Positions 1 to 4,912 of a stretch of DNA of 5,147 nt are shown here, one piece after another. The stretch spans positions 1 through 5,147 of the forward strand of contig JAJXZM010000100.1 of assembly GCA_021780055.1 (NCBI GenBank). The letters are read 5' to 3'. The number at the start of each line of letters is the position of its first letter. Position 1 is the first letter of the stretch. Source of the stretch: Acidobacteriota bacterium. GTDB taxonomy: Bacteria; Acidobacteriota; Terriglobia; UBA7540. Both the position numbers and the translations under genes were made by a program. The notes below the pieces were generated by a model. It worked only from the letters and a program-made list of their open reading frames with translations. It did no database searches and was not told the origin of the DNA.

Positions 1-53
1 AGCCGCAGGAAGAACCGAAACCTGCGCCGGTGCATGAAACATCTGGAGGATAG
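1..53 (+). CDS. infC: Translation initiation factor IF-3, C-terminal end (partial)
   Basis: Only the last 16 codons are visible, in the frame beginning at base 3 and ending at a TAG at 51-53. They encode [16 protein letters not shown], a proline-, glutamate- and lysine-rich tail that looks disordered. The tail itself has no diagnostic domain. The call rests on position: infC-rpmI-rplT is one of the most conserved bacterial gene orders, and L35 begins 2 bases after this stop. IF3 binds the 30S subunit and controls initiator tRNA selection and subunit joining. Low-complexity extensions after the IF3 C-terminal domain occur in some phyla, which fits. The last two glycine codons are also the ribosome binding site of rpmI, so the genes are probably translationally coupled. 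The body of the gene lies outside the window, so identity is inferred. Confidence 0.7.
   Translation, partial: PQEEPKPAPVHETSGG
45..50 (+). promoter_or_regulatory. Ribosome binding site that fixes the TTG start of rpmI
   Basis: GGAGGA lies inside the last two codons of infC and ends 5 bases before the TTG at 56. The next possible start, ATG at 65, would be 14 bases away and would lose the conserved Pro-Lys. The site therefore supports the TTG start. Confidence 0.75.
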
Positions 54-55
54 TT

Positions 56-262
56 TTGCCAAAGATGAAACTGAAGACGCATAAGGGCGCCGCCAAGCGG
101 TTCAAGCTGACCGCGGGTGGCAAAGTGATCAGCGGGCATGCAGGCGCCCGCCACATCCTGACCTCAAAGTCGCGCAAACGCAAACGGAAGCTGGGTACGG
201 CCTCCGTGATTGCAGACGCCGATGTGCATCACGTGAAGTCCATGCTGCCCTACGGGCGCTAA
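56..262 (+). CDS. rpmI: 50S ribosomal protein L35
   Basis: This encodes a 68-residue, very basic protein, close to the usual 64-67 residues of bL35, a small protein of the large ribosomal subunit. The N-terminus [17 protein letters not shown] matches the family hallmark (MPKMKT..GAAKRF). It is followed by the GGKV and [14 protein letters not shown] segments and a C-terminal VKSMLPYGR typical of the family. The start is TTG, supported by the GGAGGA site 5 bases upstream and by the conserved Pro-Lys at positions 2-3, which an ATG start at 65 would remove. The gene sits 2 bases after infC, as in most bacteria. The distance to rplT (237 bases) is longer than the usual short spacer, so L35 and L20 may not be expressed only from one shared message. 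Identification is secure. Confidence 0.97.
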   Translation: MPKMKLKTHKGAAKRFKLTAGGKVISGHAGARHILTSKSRKRKRKLGTASVIADADVHHVKSMLPYGR

Positions 263-393
263 GCGGATCTCCTGGAAATCACGTTAAGAAACTATTTGAT
301 GGCTCCGGGTAGAGCGCAGGGCGTGTCTCGCGCGGTCCGTCTTGCCGTGCCGGGGCGCAAAGCTGCCACTACACGGAAACGGCACTTCTGATT

Positions 394-399
394 TATAAT
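394..399 (+). promoter_or_regulatory. Possible promoter -10 box upstream of rplT
   Basis: The hexamer is a perfect TATAAT. At 16-19 base spacing I see no good -35 (at 17 bases it reads ACACGG). A TG at 389-390 lies two bases too far upstream for a standard extended -10. If used, transcription would begin near 406 and leave a leader of roughly 95 bases before rplT, opening with the hairpin at 400-425. A single hexamer match is weak evidence. Confidence 0.35.
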
Positions 400-425
400 A
401 AACGGACTGCTACAGGCAGTCGTTT
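400..425 (+). other. Hairpin with short downstream T stretch before rplT
   Basis: GACTGC (405-410) pairs perfectly with GCAGTC (416-421) over a 5-base loop. Four more pairs (400-403 with 422-425) extend the stem if G404 is bulged. The sequence GTTTTGCTTT follows directly. It could be a weak intrinsic terminator or attenuator, or a 5'-end stabilising hairpin if transcription starts at the adjacent TATAAT. The stem is short, so strength as a terminator is doubtful. Confidence 0.4.
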
Positions 426-499
426 TGCTTTCGTGGGTGCGGAAAGGCCAACGGCAGGGTGCCTTTGCTGCCCCGAAATTCTCTGAAAGGAGCAAACCC

Positions 500-862
500 A
501 TGCCAAGAGTCAAGCGCGGCACTGTGCGCCGCGCCCAGCGTGAGAAGCTCGCCAAGCTCACCAAAGGCTACTTCCTCAAGAAAAGCAAGCTTTACAAGTT
601 CATGAAAGAGGCCGCGGACCGCGCGGGGCGTTTTGCCTATCGCGACCGCAGGCGCAAGAAACGGGACTTTCGCCGTCTCTGGATCGTTCGCATCGGTGCG
701 GCCGCCCGGCAAAATGAGTTGACCTACAGCCAGTTTATTCACGGGGTGAAGAAACTGGGCGTGGAGATTGACCGCAAAGCCCTCGCAGAAATGGCTGCAC
801 TTGACCTGCCGGCCTTTGCCGAACTGGCAACACGGGTGAAGACGGCCTTGAAGGCGGGCTAA
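500..862 (+). CDS. rplT: 50S ribosomal protein L20
   Basis: This encodes a 120-residue basic protein; bL20 is usually about 118. L20 binds 23S rRNA early in large-subunit assembly and in several bacteria also represses its own operon. The start MPRVKRGTVRRA, the segment LTKGYFLKKSKLYK (20-33), the highly conserved AYRDRRRKKRDFRRLWIVRI core (46-65, with basic and aromatic rRNA contacts), NELTYSQFIHGVKK (72-85) and DRKALAEMA (91-99) all match the family. The ATG at 500 is preceded by AAAGGAG (486-492) at 7 bases. Upstream in-frame extension to about 425 would add residues with no counterpart in L20. The first residues of L20 form an extended rRNA-binding tail, and it is intact here. Only 3 bases separate its stop from the first possible pheS start. 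Confidence 0.97.
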   Translation: MPRVKRGTVRRAQREKLAKLTKGYFLKKSKLYKFMKEAADRAGRFAYRDRRRKKRDFRRLWIVRIGAAARQNELTYSQFIHGVKKLGVEIDRKALAEMAALDLPAFAELATRVKTALKAG

Positions 863-865
863 ACC

Positions 866-2065
866 ATGTCCGAATCCGAAACTGAAAATCGGATTCCCCT
901 CAAAAAGGCTCGAGCGCGGTCCCGGATGTCGATTGACGACAAGACCAACAAGACGCTGAAAGATCTCGATGTTAAGACTCCCGAAGCCATCGGTGAATTG
1001 TTTGCCGAGGTTTCGCTTGCCCTCGATAGTGAGCGGCAGCATCTAATTGGCGAGGGTGCATCCGACGACCACGAGCGCAGCCAGAAGGTCAAAGACCTGC
1101 GCGACCGCTGGCTGGCCCGCAAGGGCGGGCTCGTCTCACTGATCGACGAAAACTGGCTGAAAAAGGCCCCGAAGGATTTGAAGCCTGCCGTGGGCCGCGC
1201 CTTCAACCAGTTGCGCCAGCAATCGGCCTCCGTCGAAACAGAGCGGCTTCTGCAGGATGTTCCCTTCCGTCGCGACACGGCGGCCCACCCGGGCGCTGTT
1301 GGCGCCCAGTTTCCCGTTGGACTTGATATTTCGCTGCCCGGTTACCGCCGGCCGTTGGGTTCCATCCATCCGGTCACTCAGGTCATGCGGGAGATCGAGG
1401 AGATCTTCCTGGGCCTTGGCTTCTCTATCGAGTCGGGGCCGGAAGTTGAGTCGGTCTATTACAATTTCGACGCGCTCAACATTCCGGAGAGCCACCCGGC
1501 GCGCGACGACTGGGACACCCTTTACGTCAATTCTGAAACTGTCCTGCGCACGCACACTTCTCCGGTGCAGATTCGCGCCATGGAAAAGCACGGCGCTCCG
1601 CTTTACATCCTGTGCCCCGGCAAGGCTTACCGGCACGACAATCCGGATTCCACCCACGCCACCATGTTCCACCAGGTGGAAGGGCTGGCGGTGGATACGG
1701 ACATCAGTTTCGCGGACCTGAAGGGAACGCTCGATTATTTTGCCAAGAAGTTTTTTGGAGACAAGATCAGAACGAACTTTTCTCCCAGCTTTTTTCCGTT
1801 TACGGAGCCGAGCGGCGAACTGGCGATCAGCTGCGTCTTCTGCGGCGGCGAGGGCTGCCGCGTCTGCAAGGAGAGCGGCTGGGTCGAGGTGATGGGCTGC
1901 GGCATGGTGCACCCGGAAGTGCTGCGCCACGGCGGCATTGACCCGGAGCGTTATTCCGGCTGGGCGTTCGGCCTGGGCGTTGAGCGTTTTGCCATGATGA
2001 AGTACGACATCAACGACATCCAGCTTTTCCACCAGGGCGACGTGAGGTTCCTGGAACAATTCTGA
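866..2065 (+). CDS. pheS: Phenylalanine--tRNA ligase alpha subunit
   Basis: This is the catalytic subunit of the cytoplasmic alpha2beta2 PheRS, which charges tRNA-Phe using ATP. From ATG 866 it has 399 residues, against 327 in E. coli. The N-terminal helical tRNA-binding arm includes LRDRWLARKGGL (78-89). The class II core follows: motif 1 region IHPVTQVMREIEEIF (167-181), YNFDALNIPESHPAR (199-213), motif 2 region GKAYRHDNPDSTHATMFHQ (252-270), the Phe-pocket segment FFPFTEPSGE (309-318), and motif 3 GLGVERFAMM (369-378). Ala367, in WAFG, matches the alanine that sets side-chain specificity in E. coli PheS. Cys323, 326, 331 and 334 form a CxxC...CxxC zinc-ribbon-like insert found in many bacterial PheS. 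The start is uncertain: ATG 866 follows a GGCGGG (853-858), while ATG 926 (residue 21) gives a more usual length but has no clear binding site. Confidence 0.96.
   Translation: MSESETENRIPLKKARARSRMSIDDKTNKTLKDLDVKTPEAIGELFAEVSLALDSERQHLIGEGASDDHERSQKVKDLRDRWLARKGGLVSLIDENWLKKAPKDLKPAVGRAFNQLRQQSASVETERLLQDVPFRRDTAAHPGAVGAQFPVGLDISLPGYRRPLGSIHPVTQVMREIEEIFLGLGFSIESGPEVESVYYNFDALNIPESHPARDDWDTLYVNSETVLRTHTSPVQIRAMEKHGAPLYILCPGKAYRHDNPDSTHATMFHQVEGLAVDTDISFADLKGTLDYFAKKFFGDKIRTNFSPSFFPFTEPSGELAISCVFCGGEGCRVCKESGWVEVMGCGMVHPEVLRHGGIDPERYSGWAFGLGVERFAMMKYDINDIQLFHQGDVRFLEQF
872..896 (+). repeat. Perfect 8-bp inverted repeat at the 5' end of pheS
   Basis: GAATCCGA (872-879) and TCGGATTC (889-896) are exact reverse complements with a 9-base loop. 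The hairpin starts 6 bases after the first base of ATG 866 and lies fully upstream of the alternative start at 926. No T run follows, so it is not an intrinsic terminator. It could lower initiation at 866 or be a leader element if pheS really starts at 926. The role is unknown. Confidence 0.5.
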
Positions 2066-2080
2066 GGTTGTGATTTTGCG

Positions 2081-2113
2081 GCAGCGGCGCTCTTGCGGCG
2101 CCGGCCTGCTTTT
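2081..2113 (+). terminator. Terminator-like GC-rich hairpin between pheS and pheT
   Basis: The pheS-pheT gap is 63 bases. Within it GCAG-CGGCGC (2081-2090) pairs with GCGCCG...CTGC (2098-2103 and 2106-2109), giving ten pairs with a 2-base bulge (2104-2105) and a 7-base loop. TTTT at 2110-2113 follows directly. This resembles a weak intrinsic terminator, but four T residues are few and pheT must still be expressed. A partial terminator, attenuator, or RNA-processing or stability element that sets the PheS:PheT ratio are all possible. It ends about 20 bases before the pheT start. Confidence 0.4.
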
Positions 2114-2128
2114 CCGAAGTCCGAGACC

Positions 2129-4186
2129 ATGAAAGTTTCGCTGAACTGGTTGAAAGAATTCGTGGAAGTCCCGGTGGATGCCCGCCGTCTGAAAGCGGAC
2201 CTCGTCTCAATCGGGTTGAACGCTGAATCTTCGCAGGCGGTTGGTGAAGACGTTGTTCTCGATGTTGAGGTCACCAGCAATCGGCCTGATTGTTTAAGCC
2301 ATTATGGGGTTGCCCGCGAAGTGGCCGCTCTCTATCGCAAGCGCCTCCCGCCCCTGGAATTTATCTGCAAGGAGAGCAGCGCACCGGCCTCCTCCGAGGC
2401 GTCCATTGAAATTCTGAATCCGAAACTCTGCGCAAGGTATTGCGGCCGTGTGATTCGGGGAGTTGAAGTCAAGCCTTCGCCGGATTGGCTGGTGCAGCGC
2501 CTTGAAGCCGTAGGGCAGCGCTCCATCAACAACGTTGCTGACGTTACCAATTATGTGCTCATGGAACTGGGCCATCCGCTCCACGCCTTTGACCTGACTC
2601 GCCTTGAAGGGCGCAAAGTTGTAGTGCGGGCTGCCAGGGCTGGCGAGCAGTTGCAGACGCTCGACGGCGTGAGCCGGACGCTTGCGGCCACTGACCCGGT
2701 GATTGCGGATGCCGCGCGGCCTGTTGCGCTGGCGGGCGTGATGGGCGGCGAAAAATCCGAGATATCGGACAACACGCAAACCGTTCTGTTGGAAAGCGCC
2801 TGGTTTGATCCCGTTTCCATACGGCGCACCTCAAAAACACAGGGGCTGCATACGGAAGCTTCACACCGCTTTGAGCGTGGCGCCGACATTGAAATGGCCC
2901 CGGTGGCACTGGACCGCGCGGCAGTCCTGATTGCCCAGCTTGCCGGAGGCGAGATCCTGCGGGGCGTCATTGACGTTTATCCGTCGCCGAAAATCCGGAC
3001 CTTCATCGAACTGCACCGGAACGAAATCCAGCGTGTGTTGGGCGCGGAGGTTCCGTGGGAGGAAGTTGAGCGAGTGCTCCGCACGCTCGGTTTCCAGGTT
3101 GAGCGGCGCGGGACCGACGGCTGGCGCGTGACGCCGCCCTCATTCCGATTGGATGTTGACCGCGAGGTAGACCTTATCGAGGAAGTGGCGCGGCACTATG
3201 GGTATAACCGGCTGCCTTCGCGGGTGCGGCCTGCGCCTCCCCGGTCGATTGCTGGCCAGACGCGAAACAAGGACCTCAAAATCAGCAGCACGCTGGTTGC
3301 CCTCGGCTACCGCGAAATTATCCCTTCCGCGATGATTGATCCTGAAGAGAACGCAAAGTTTACAGAGCGGCCGCCGGTGCCGCTGGAAAACCCGCTCAGC
3401 CAGGATGCTGCGGCCATGCGCTCTTCGGCGGTGCCGAGCATGGTCCACACGCTGAAGTGGAACCTGGACCGCTACCGCAGCGACCTTCGGCTTTTTGAAA
3501 TGGGAAGGGTTTACAGCGCGAGAGAGAAGGGCCTGCCGGACGAGCGCCGCATTCTGGTGCTTGGCGCAACAGGGAATCGCGAGCCTGTGAGTATCTACAG
3601 TACCGAAGAGAAAATCGATTTCCCTGACCTGAAAGGCGACGTTGAAGCGGTACTGGATTCTTTCGACTTGCCCGAACTGAAGTTTGAGCCCGCTGCAGCC
3701 CCCTATCTTGAGAAAGGCGTGGCCGGCCGGTTCGTTTCCGGAGGAGCAACCCTCGCCATTTTGGGCGGCCTTCGAGCGGACCTCGCAGACGAGTATAAAT
3801 TGCGCGGGCGGGCCATCTGGCTGGCGGAAATTGAACTCGACGCGCTGCTGGGCGCGGCCTTAAGGCAACCCAGCTATAAGCCGATTTCAAAGTTTCCGCC
3901 GGTGGAACGTGATTTTTCTCTGGTTGTACCCGGAAGCACATCTTATGGGCGCCTGGAAGAGGTGATTCGAGGCCTTGGAATTGAAGAACTCCTGTCTATG
4001 GCGCCGGTGGAACGGCGTCCCGCTGAGGAGCTTCCGAAAGGCACGATTCCGCCGGGGCACGTGAGTCTACTGTTGCGCATTACATTTCAAAGTCCGACCC
4101 GCACGCTGGCGAGCGACGAGGTTGAAACTCGAAGCCGGCGGATCGTCGAGGCCCTTGGACCATTGGGTGTTCAAATCCGGGGATAG
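2129..4186 (+). CDS. pheT: Phenylalanine--tRNA ligase beta subunit, short form without OB-fold insert
   Basis: This encodes 685 residues; E. coli PheT has 795. The beta subunit binds tRNA-Phe and hydrolyses mischarged Tyr-tRNA-Phe. The first 40 residues (MKVSLNWLKEFVEVPVDARR and on) match the family N-terminus, but at about residue 41 it jumps straight to VLDVEVTSNRPDCLSHYGVARE (43-64). The roughly 110-residue EMAP-II-like tRNA-binding OB fold that normally sits between these segments is missing. The B3/B4 editing domain is intact, with ELGHPLHAFD (146-155), LLESAWF (220-226) and GLHTEASHRFERG (239-251). A B5 domain (about 290-365, ending EEVARHYGYNRLP), the inactive synthetase-like core (about 370-575) and the C-terminal ferredoxin-fold anticodon-binding domain (about 584-685, KFPPVERDFSLVV) follow. 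No frameshift or stop is seen. ATG 2129 is chosen because MKVSLNWL is the family start; the binding site ahead of it is weak. Confidence 0.96.
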   Translation: MKVSLNWLKEFVEVPVDARRLKADLVSIGLNAESSQAVGEDVVLDVEVTSNRPDCLSHYGVAREVAALYRKRLPPLEFICKESSAPASSEASIEILNPKLCARYCGRVIRGVEVKPSPDWLVQRLEAVGQRSINNVADVTNYVLMELGHPLHAFDLTRLEGRKVVVRAARAGEQLQTLDGVSRTLAATDPVIADAARPVALAGVMGGEKSEISDNTQTVLLESAWFDPVSIRRTSKTQGLHTEASHRFERGADIEMAPVALDRAAVLIAQLAGGEILRGVIDVYPSPKIRTFIELHRNEIQRVLGAEVPWEEVERVLRTLGFQVERRGTDGWRVTPPSFRLDVDREVDLIEEVARHYGYNRLPSRVRPAPPRSIAGQTRNKDLKISSTLVALGYREIIPSAMIDPEENAKFTERPPVPLENPLSQDAAAMRSSAVPSMVHTLKWNLDRYRSDLRLFEMGRVYSAREKGLPDERRILVLGATGNREPVSIYSTEEKIDFPDLKGDVEAVLDSFDLPELKFEPAAAPYLEKGVAGRFVSGGATLAILGGLRADLADEYKLRGRAIWLAEIELDALLGAALRQPSYKPISKFPPVERDFSLVVPGSTSYGRLEEVIRGLGIEELLSMAPVERRPAEELPKGTIPPGHVSLLLRITFQSPTRTLASDEVETRSRRIVEALGPLGVQIRG

Positions 4187-4216
4187 ACGCAGGCGGGCGG
4201 AAACGGGGCCAAAGTA

Positions 4217-4480
4217 ATGGATCTGAACGAGAGCTTCCAGCAATTGGAAGAAAAGCTTTCAAAGGCGACCGAGGTTTTCAAGCGTGCCGTTGCTGAAAAG
4301 CAGGACCTTGAGAAGGCGCTTGAGTCGCTGAAGCAGGACACGGGCGACAGCCAGAAACACCTGGAGGCGCTGCAGAACGAAATCAAGGTCTTGCGGCGCG
4401 AGCGGGAAGAAGTGCGGACCCGCGTCGAGAAACTCCTGAGCCAAATTGACCAGTTGACAGGCTCGAACAGCGCGGGATAA
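4217..4480 (+). CDS. Small coiled-coil protein, possibly ZapB-like
   Basis: This encodes an 87-residue protein made almost wholly of charged helix. Two coiled-coil stretches (about 8-40 and 47-81) show leucine or hydrophobic residues at heptad spacing, broken by a polar DTGDSQ (41-46); a short flexible tail TGSNSAG ends it. There is no signal peptide, membrane segment or enzyme motif. The second stretch, ALQNEIKVLRREREEVRTRV with EKLLSQIDQL after it, resembles the small ZapB-type proteins often found just before zapA, where ZapB links ZapA-FtsZ assemblies. Coiled coils resemble each other easily, so the role is inferred mainly from its neighbour. It begins 30 bases after pheT, with only a weak GGGG (4205-4208) as binding site, suggesting co-transcription. 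It ends with tandem TAA TAG stops (4478-4483). Confidence 0.8.
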   Translation: MDLNESFQQLEEKLSKATEVFKRAVAEKQDLEKALESLKQDTGDSQKHLEALQNEIKVLRREREEVRTRVEKLLSQIDQLTGSNSAG

Positions 4481-4481
4481 T
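4454..4481 (+). promoter_or_regulatory. Candidate sigma-70-type promoter for zapA-ymdB
   Basis: TTGACA (4454-4459) is a perfect -35 consensus. GATAAT (4476-4481) matches the -10 at five of six positions, with 16 bases between. It overlaps the last codons and stop of the coiled-coil gene and would start transcription near 4488, about 45 bases before zapA. The mismatch is at the important first base of the -10, and the -35 lies in a coding repeat (TTGACCAGTTGACAG), so chance is possible. Confidence 0.4.
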
Positions 4482-4498
4482 AGCAGGAAGTTTGCCTG

Positions 4499-4529
4499 CC
4501 GCCTTGTTGTGCAAGGGGCGGGAAGGAGG
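4499..4529 (+). promoter_or_regulatory. Hairpin abutting a strong zapA ribosome binding site
   Basis: CCGCC (4499-4503) pairs with GGCGG (4517-4521), continued by TTG (4504-4506) with CAA (4512-4514) past a two-G bulge (4515-4516); the loop is TTGTG. The near-perfect Shine-Dalgarno AAGGAGG (4523-4529) begins one base after the stem. It ends 3 bases before TTG 4533 and lies downstream of the GTG at 4509, so it supports the TTG start. The hairpin leaves the site single-stranded but may shape access to it. Confidence 0.5.
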
Positions 4530-4532
4530 CGC

Positions 4533-4832
4533 TTGTCCAATCCAGTTGATTCCATCCGAATCGTGATTTACGGCCAGGAATATAACATCAAGGGCAGCAT
4601 GAATTCGGTGTATCTCGAAGAGCTTGCGCGCTACGTGGACGGCAAGATGCACTCGATCGCAACGCGGAGCGGCAATGTGGATTCACTTCGCGTGGCGGTG
4701 CTCGCCGCCCTGAACATTGCGGATGAATATCACCAGATGAAGTCCAGGCATGAAGCGACTACCCGGCAGGTGGAAGAGAAAGTCGTCGAGTACAGTGAAG
4801 TGCTCGACCGGCTGCTGAAACCGGCGGTCTGA
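4533..4832 (+). CDS. zapA: Cell division protein ZapA
   Basis: This encodes 99 residues, the usual ZapA size. ZapA binds and bundles FtsZ filaments at midcell. The N-terminal globular half carries the family pattern: SIRIVIYGQEYNIKGSMN (7-24), YLEELARYVDGKMHSIA (27-43), and DSLRVAVLAALNIADEYHQM (50-69). The C-terminal part (about 70-95) is a charged helix suited to the dimer/tetramer coiled coil. The start is taken as TTG 4533, giving MSNPVDSIRI, because a strong AAGGAGG sits just upstream. The longer GTG start at 4509 would put that site inside the gene and add MQGAGRRR, which has no family counterpart. The 3-base spacer is shorter than ideal. Lying next to a coiled-coil ZapB-like gene supports a division role. 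Confidence 0.93.
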   Translation: MSNPVDSIRIVIYGQEYNIKGSMNSVYLEELARYVDGKMHSIATRSGNVDSLRVAVLAALNIADEYHQMKSRHEATTRQVEEKVVEYSEVLDRLLKPAV

Positions 4833-4880
4833 AGTCCCGCACATATTCCTGCGTTCCTGGATAACACCTGAAATTGACAT

Positions 4881-4897
4881 GCCGGCGCCAAGCCGGC
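4881..4897 (+). repeat. GCCGGC hairpin between zapA and ymdB
   Basis: GCCGGC (4881-4886) is repeated at 4892-4897; being self-complementary, the two copies form a 6-bp stem with a 5-base loop. ACA (4877-4879) may add pairs with TGT (4901-4903) across an internal loop. No T run follows, and the ymdB binding site lies a few bases downstream. A role in message stability or in ymdB translation is possible but unproven. The rest of this 80-base gap (4833-4912) shows nothing I can name. Confidence 0.4.
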
Positions 4898-4903
4898 CCC
4901 TGT

Positions 4904-4908
4904 AGGAG
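4904..4908 (+). promoter_or_regulatory. Ribosome binding site that decides the TTG start of ymdB
   Basis: AGGAG ends 4 bases before TTG 4913. There is no ATG or GTG near the conserved N-terminal KILYIGD, so this site supports the TTG as the start. Confidence 0.6.
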
Positions 4909-4912
4909 AACT

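Larger units (their letters stand above)
263..499 (+). other. Long rpmI-rplT intergenic region, candidate internal promoter/leader
   Basis: These 237 bases hold no convincing gene; the open frames crossing them are shadows with no family resemblance. The first half (263-390) has several short complementary segments: GCTC 302-305 with GAGC 312-315, and GTGCCG 347-352 with CGGCAC 380-385. The second half has a perfect TATAAT (394-399), a hairpin (400-425), and two alternative pairings, AAAGGC 443-448 with GCCTTT 461-466 and GGCAG 453-457 with CTGCC 468-472. A good rplT ribosome binding site (AAAGGAG, 486-492) closes the region. In other bacteria L20 represses its own operon by binding leader RNA; whether this gap serves that role is inference. 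Confidence 0.45.

Noticed and set aside
301..370. tRNA-like look, with GCTC/GAGC around GGGTAGAGCGC resembling a D-arm
   Set aside because: There is no T-arm GGTTCRA, no 7-bp acceptor stem and no anticodon stem at the right spacing.
410..1042. Minus-strand open frame across rplT and the start of pheS (210 codons)
   Set aside because: It is antisense to a certain ribosomal protein gene, with no family features. I treat it as a shadow frame.
1832..1870. Cysteine-rich insert in PheS (Cys323-Cys334) as a novel zinc site
   Set aside because: This CxxC-x4-CxxC segment before the GCGMVHP motif is common in bacterial PheS, so it is not new.
1136..2059. Long open frame (307 codons) on the minus strand opposite pheS
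   Set aside because: It lies wholly within pheS, whose protein is unambiguous, and its translation is rich in A, R, V and H with no recognisable domain. This is expected antisense openness in GC-rich coding DNA.
2093..2128. Upstream TTG (2093) as the pheT start
   Set aside because: It would add 12 residues before the family N-terminus MKVSLNWL, has no binding site and lies in the loop of the intergenic hairpin.
4509..4532. GTG at 4509 as the zapA start
   Set aside because: The strong AAGGAGG lies downstream of it, and the extra eight residues have no counterpart in ZapA.
4874..4903. Perfect TTGACA at 4874-4879 as a promoter for ymdB
   Set aside because: No -10-like hexamer lies 15-19 bases downstream; that span is GC-rich hairpin sequence.
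4833..4912. 6S RNA gene after zapA
   Set aside because: The gap of 80 bases is too short for a 6S RNA of about 180 bases, and I see no long rod with a central bubble.
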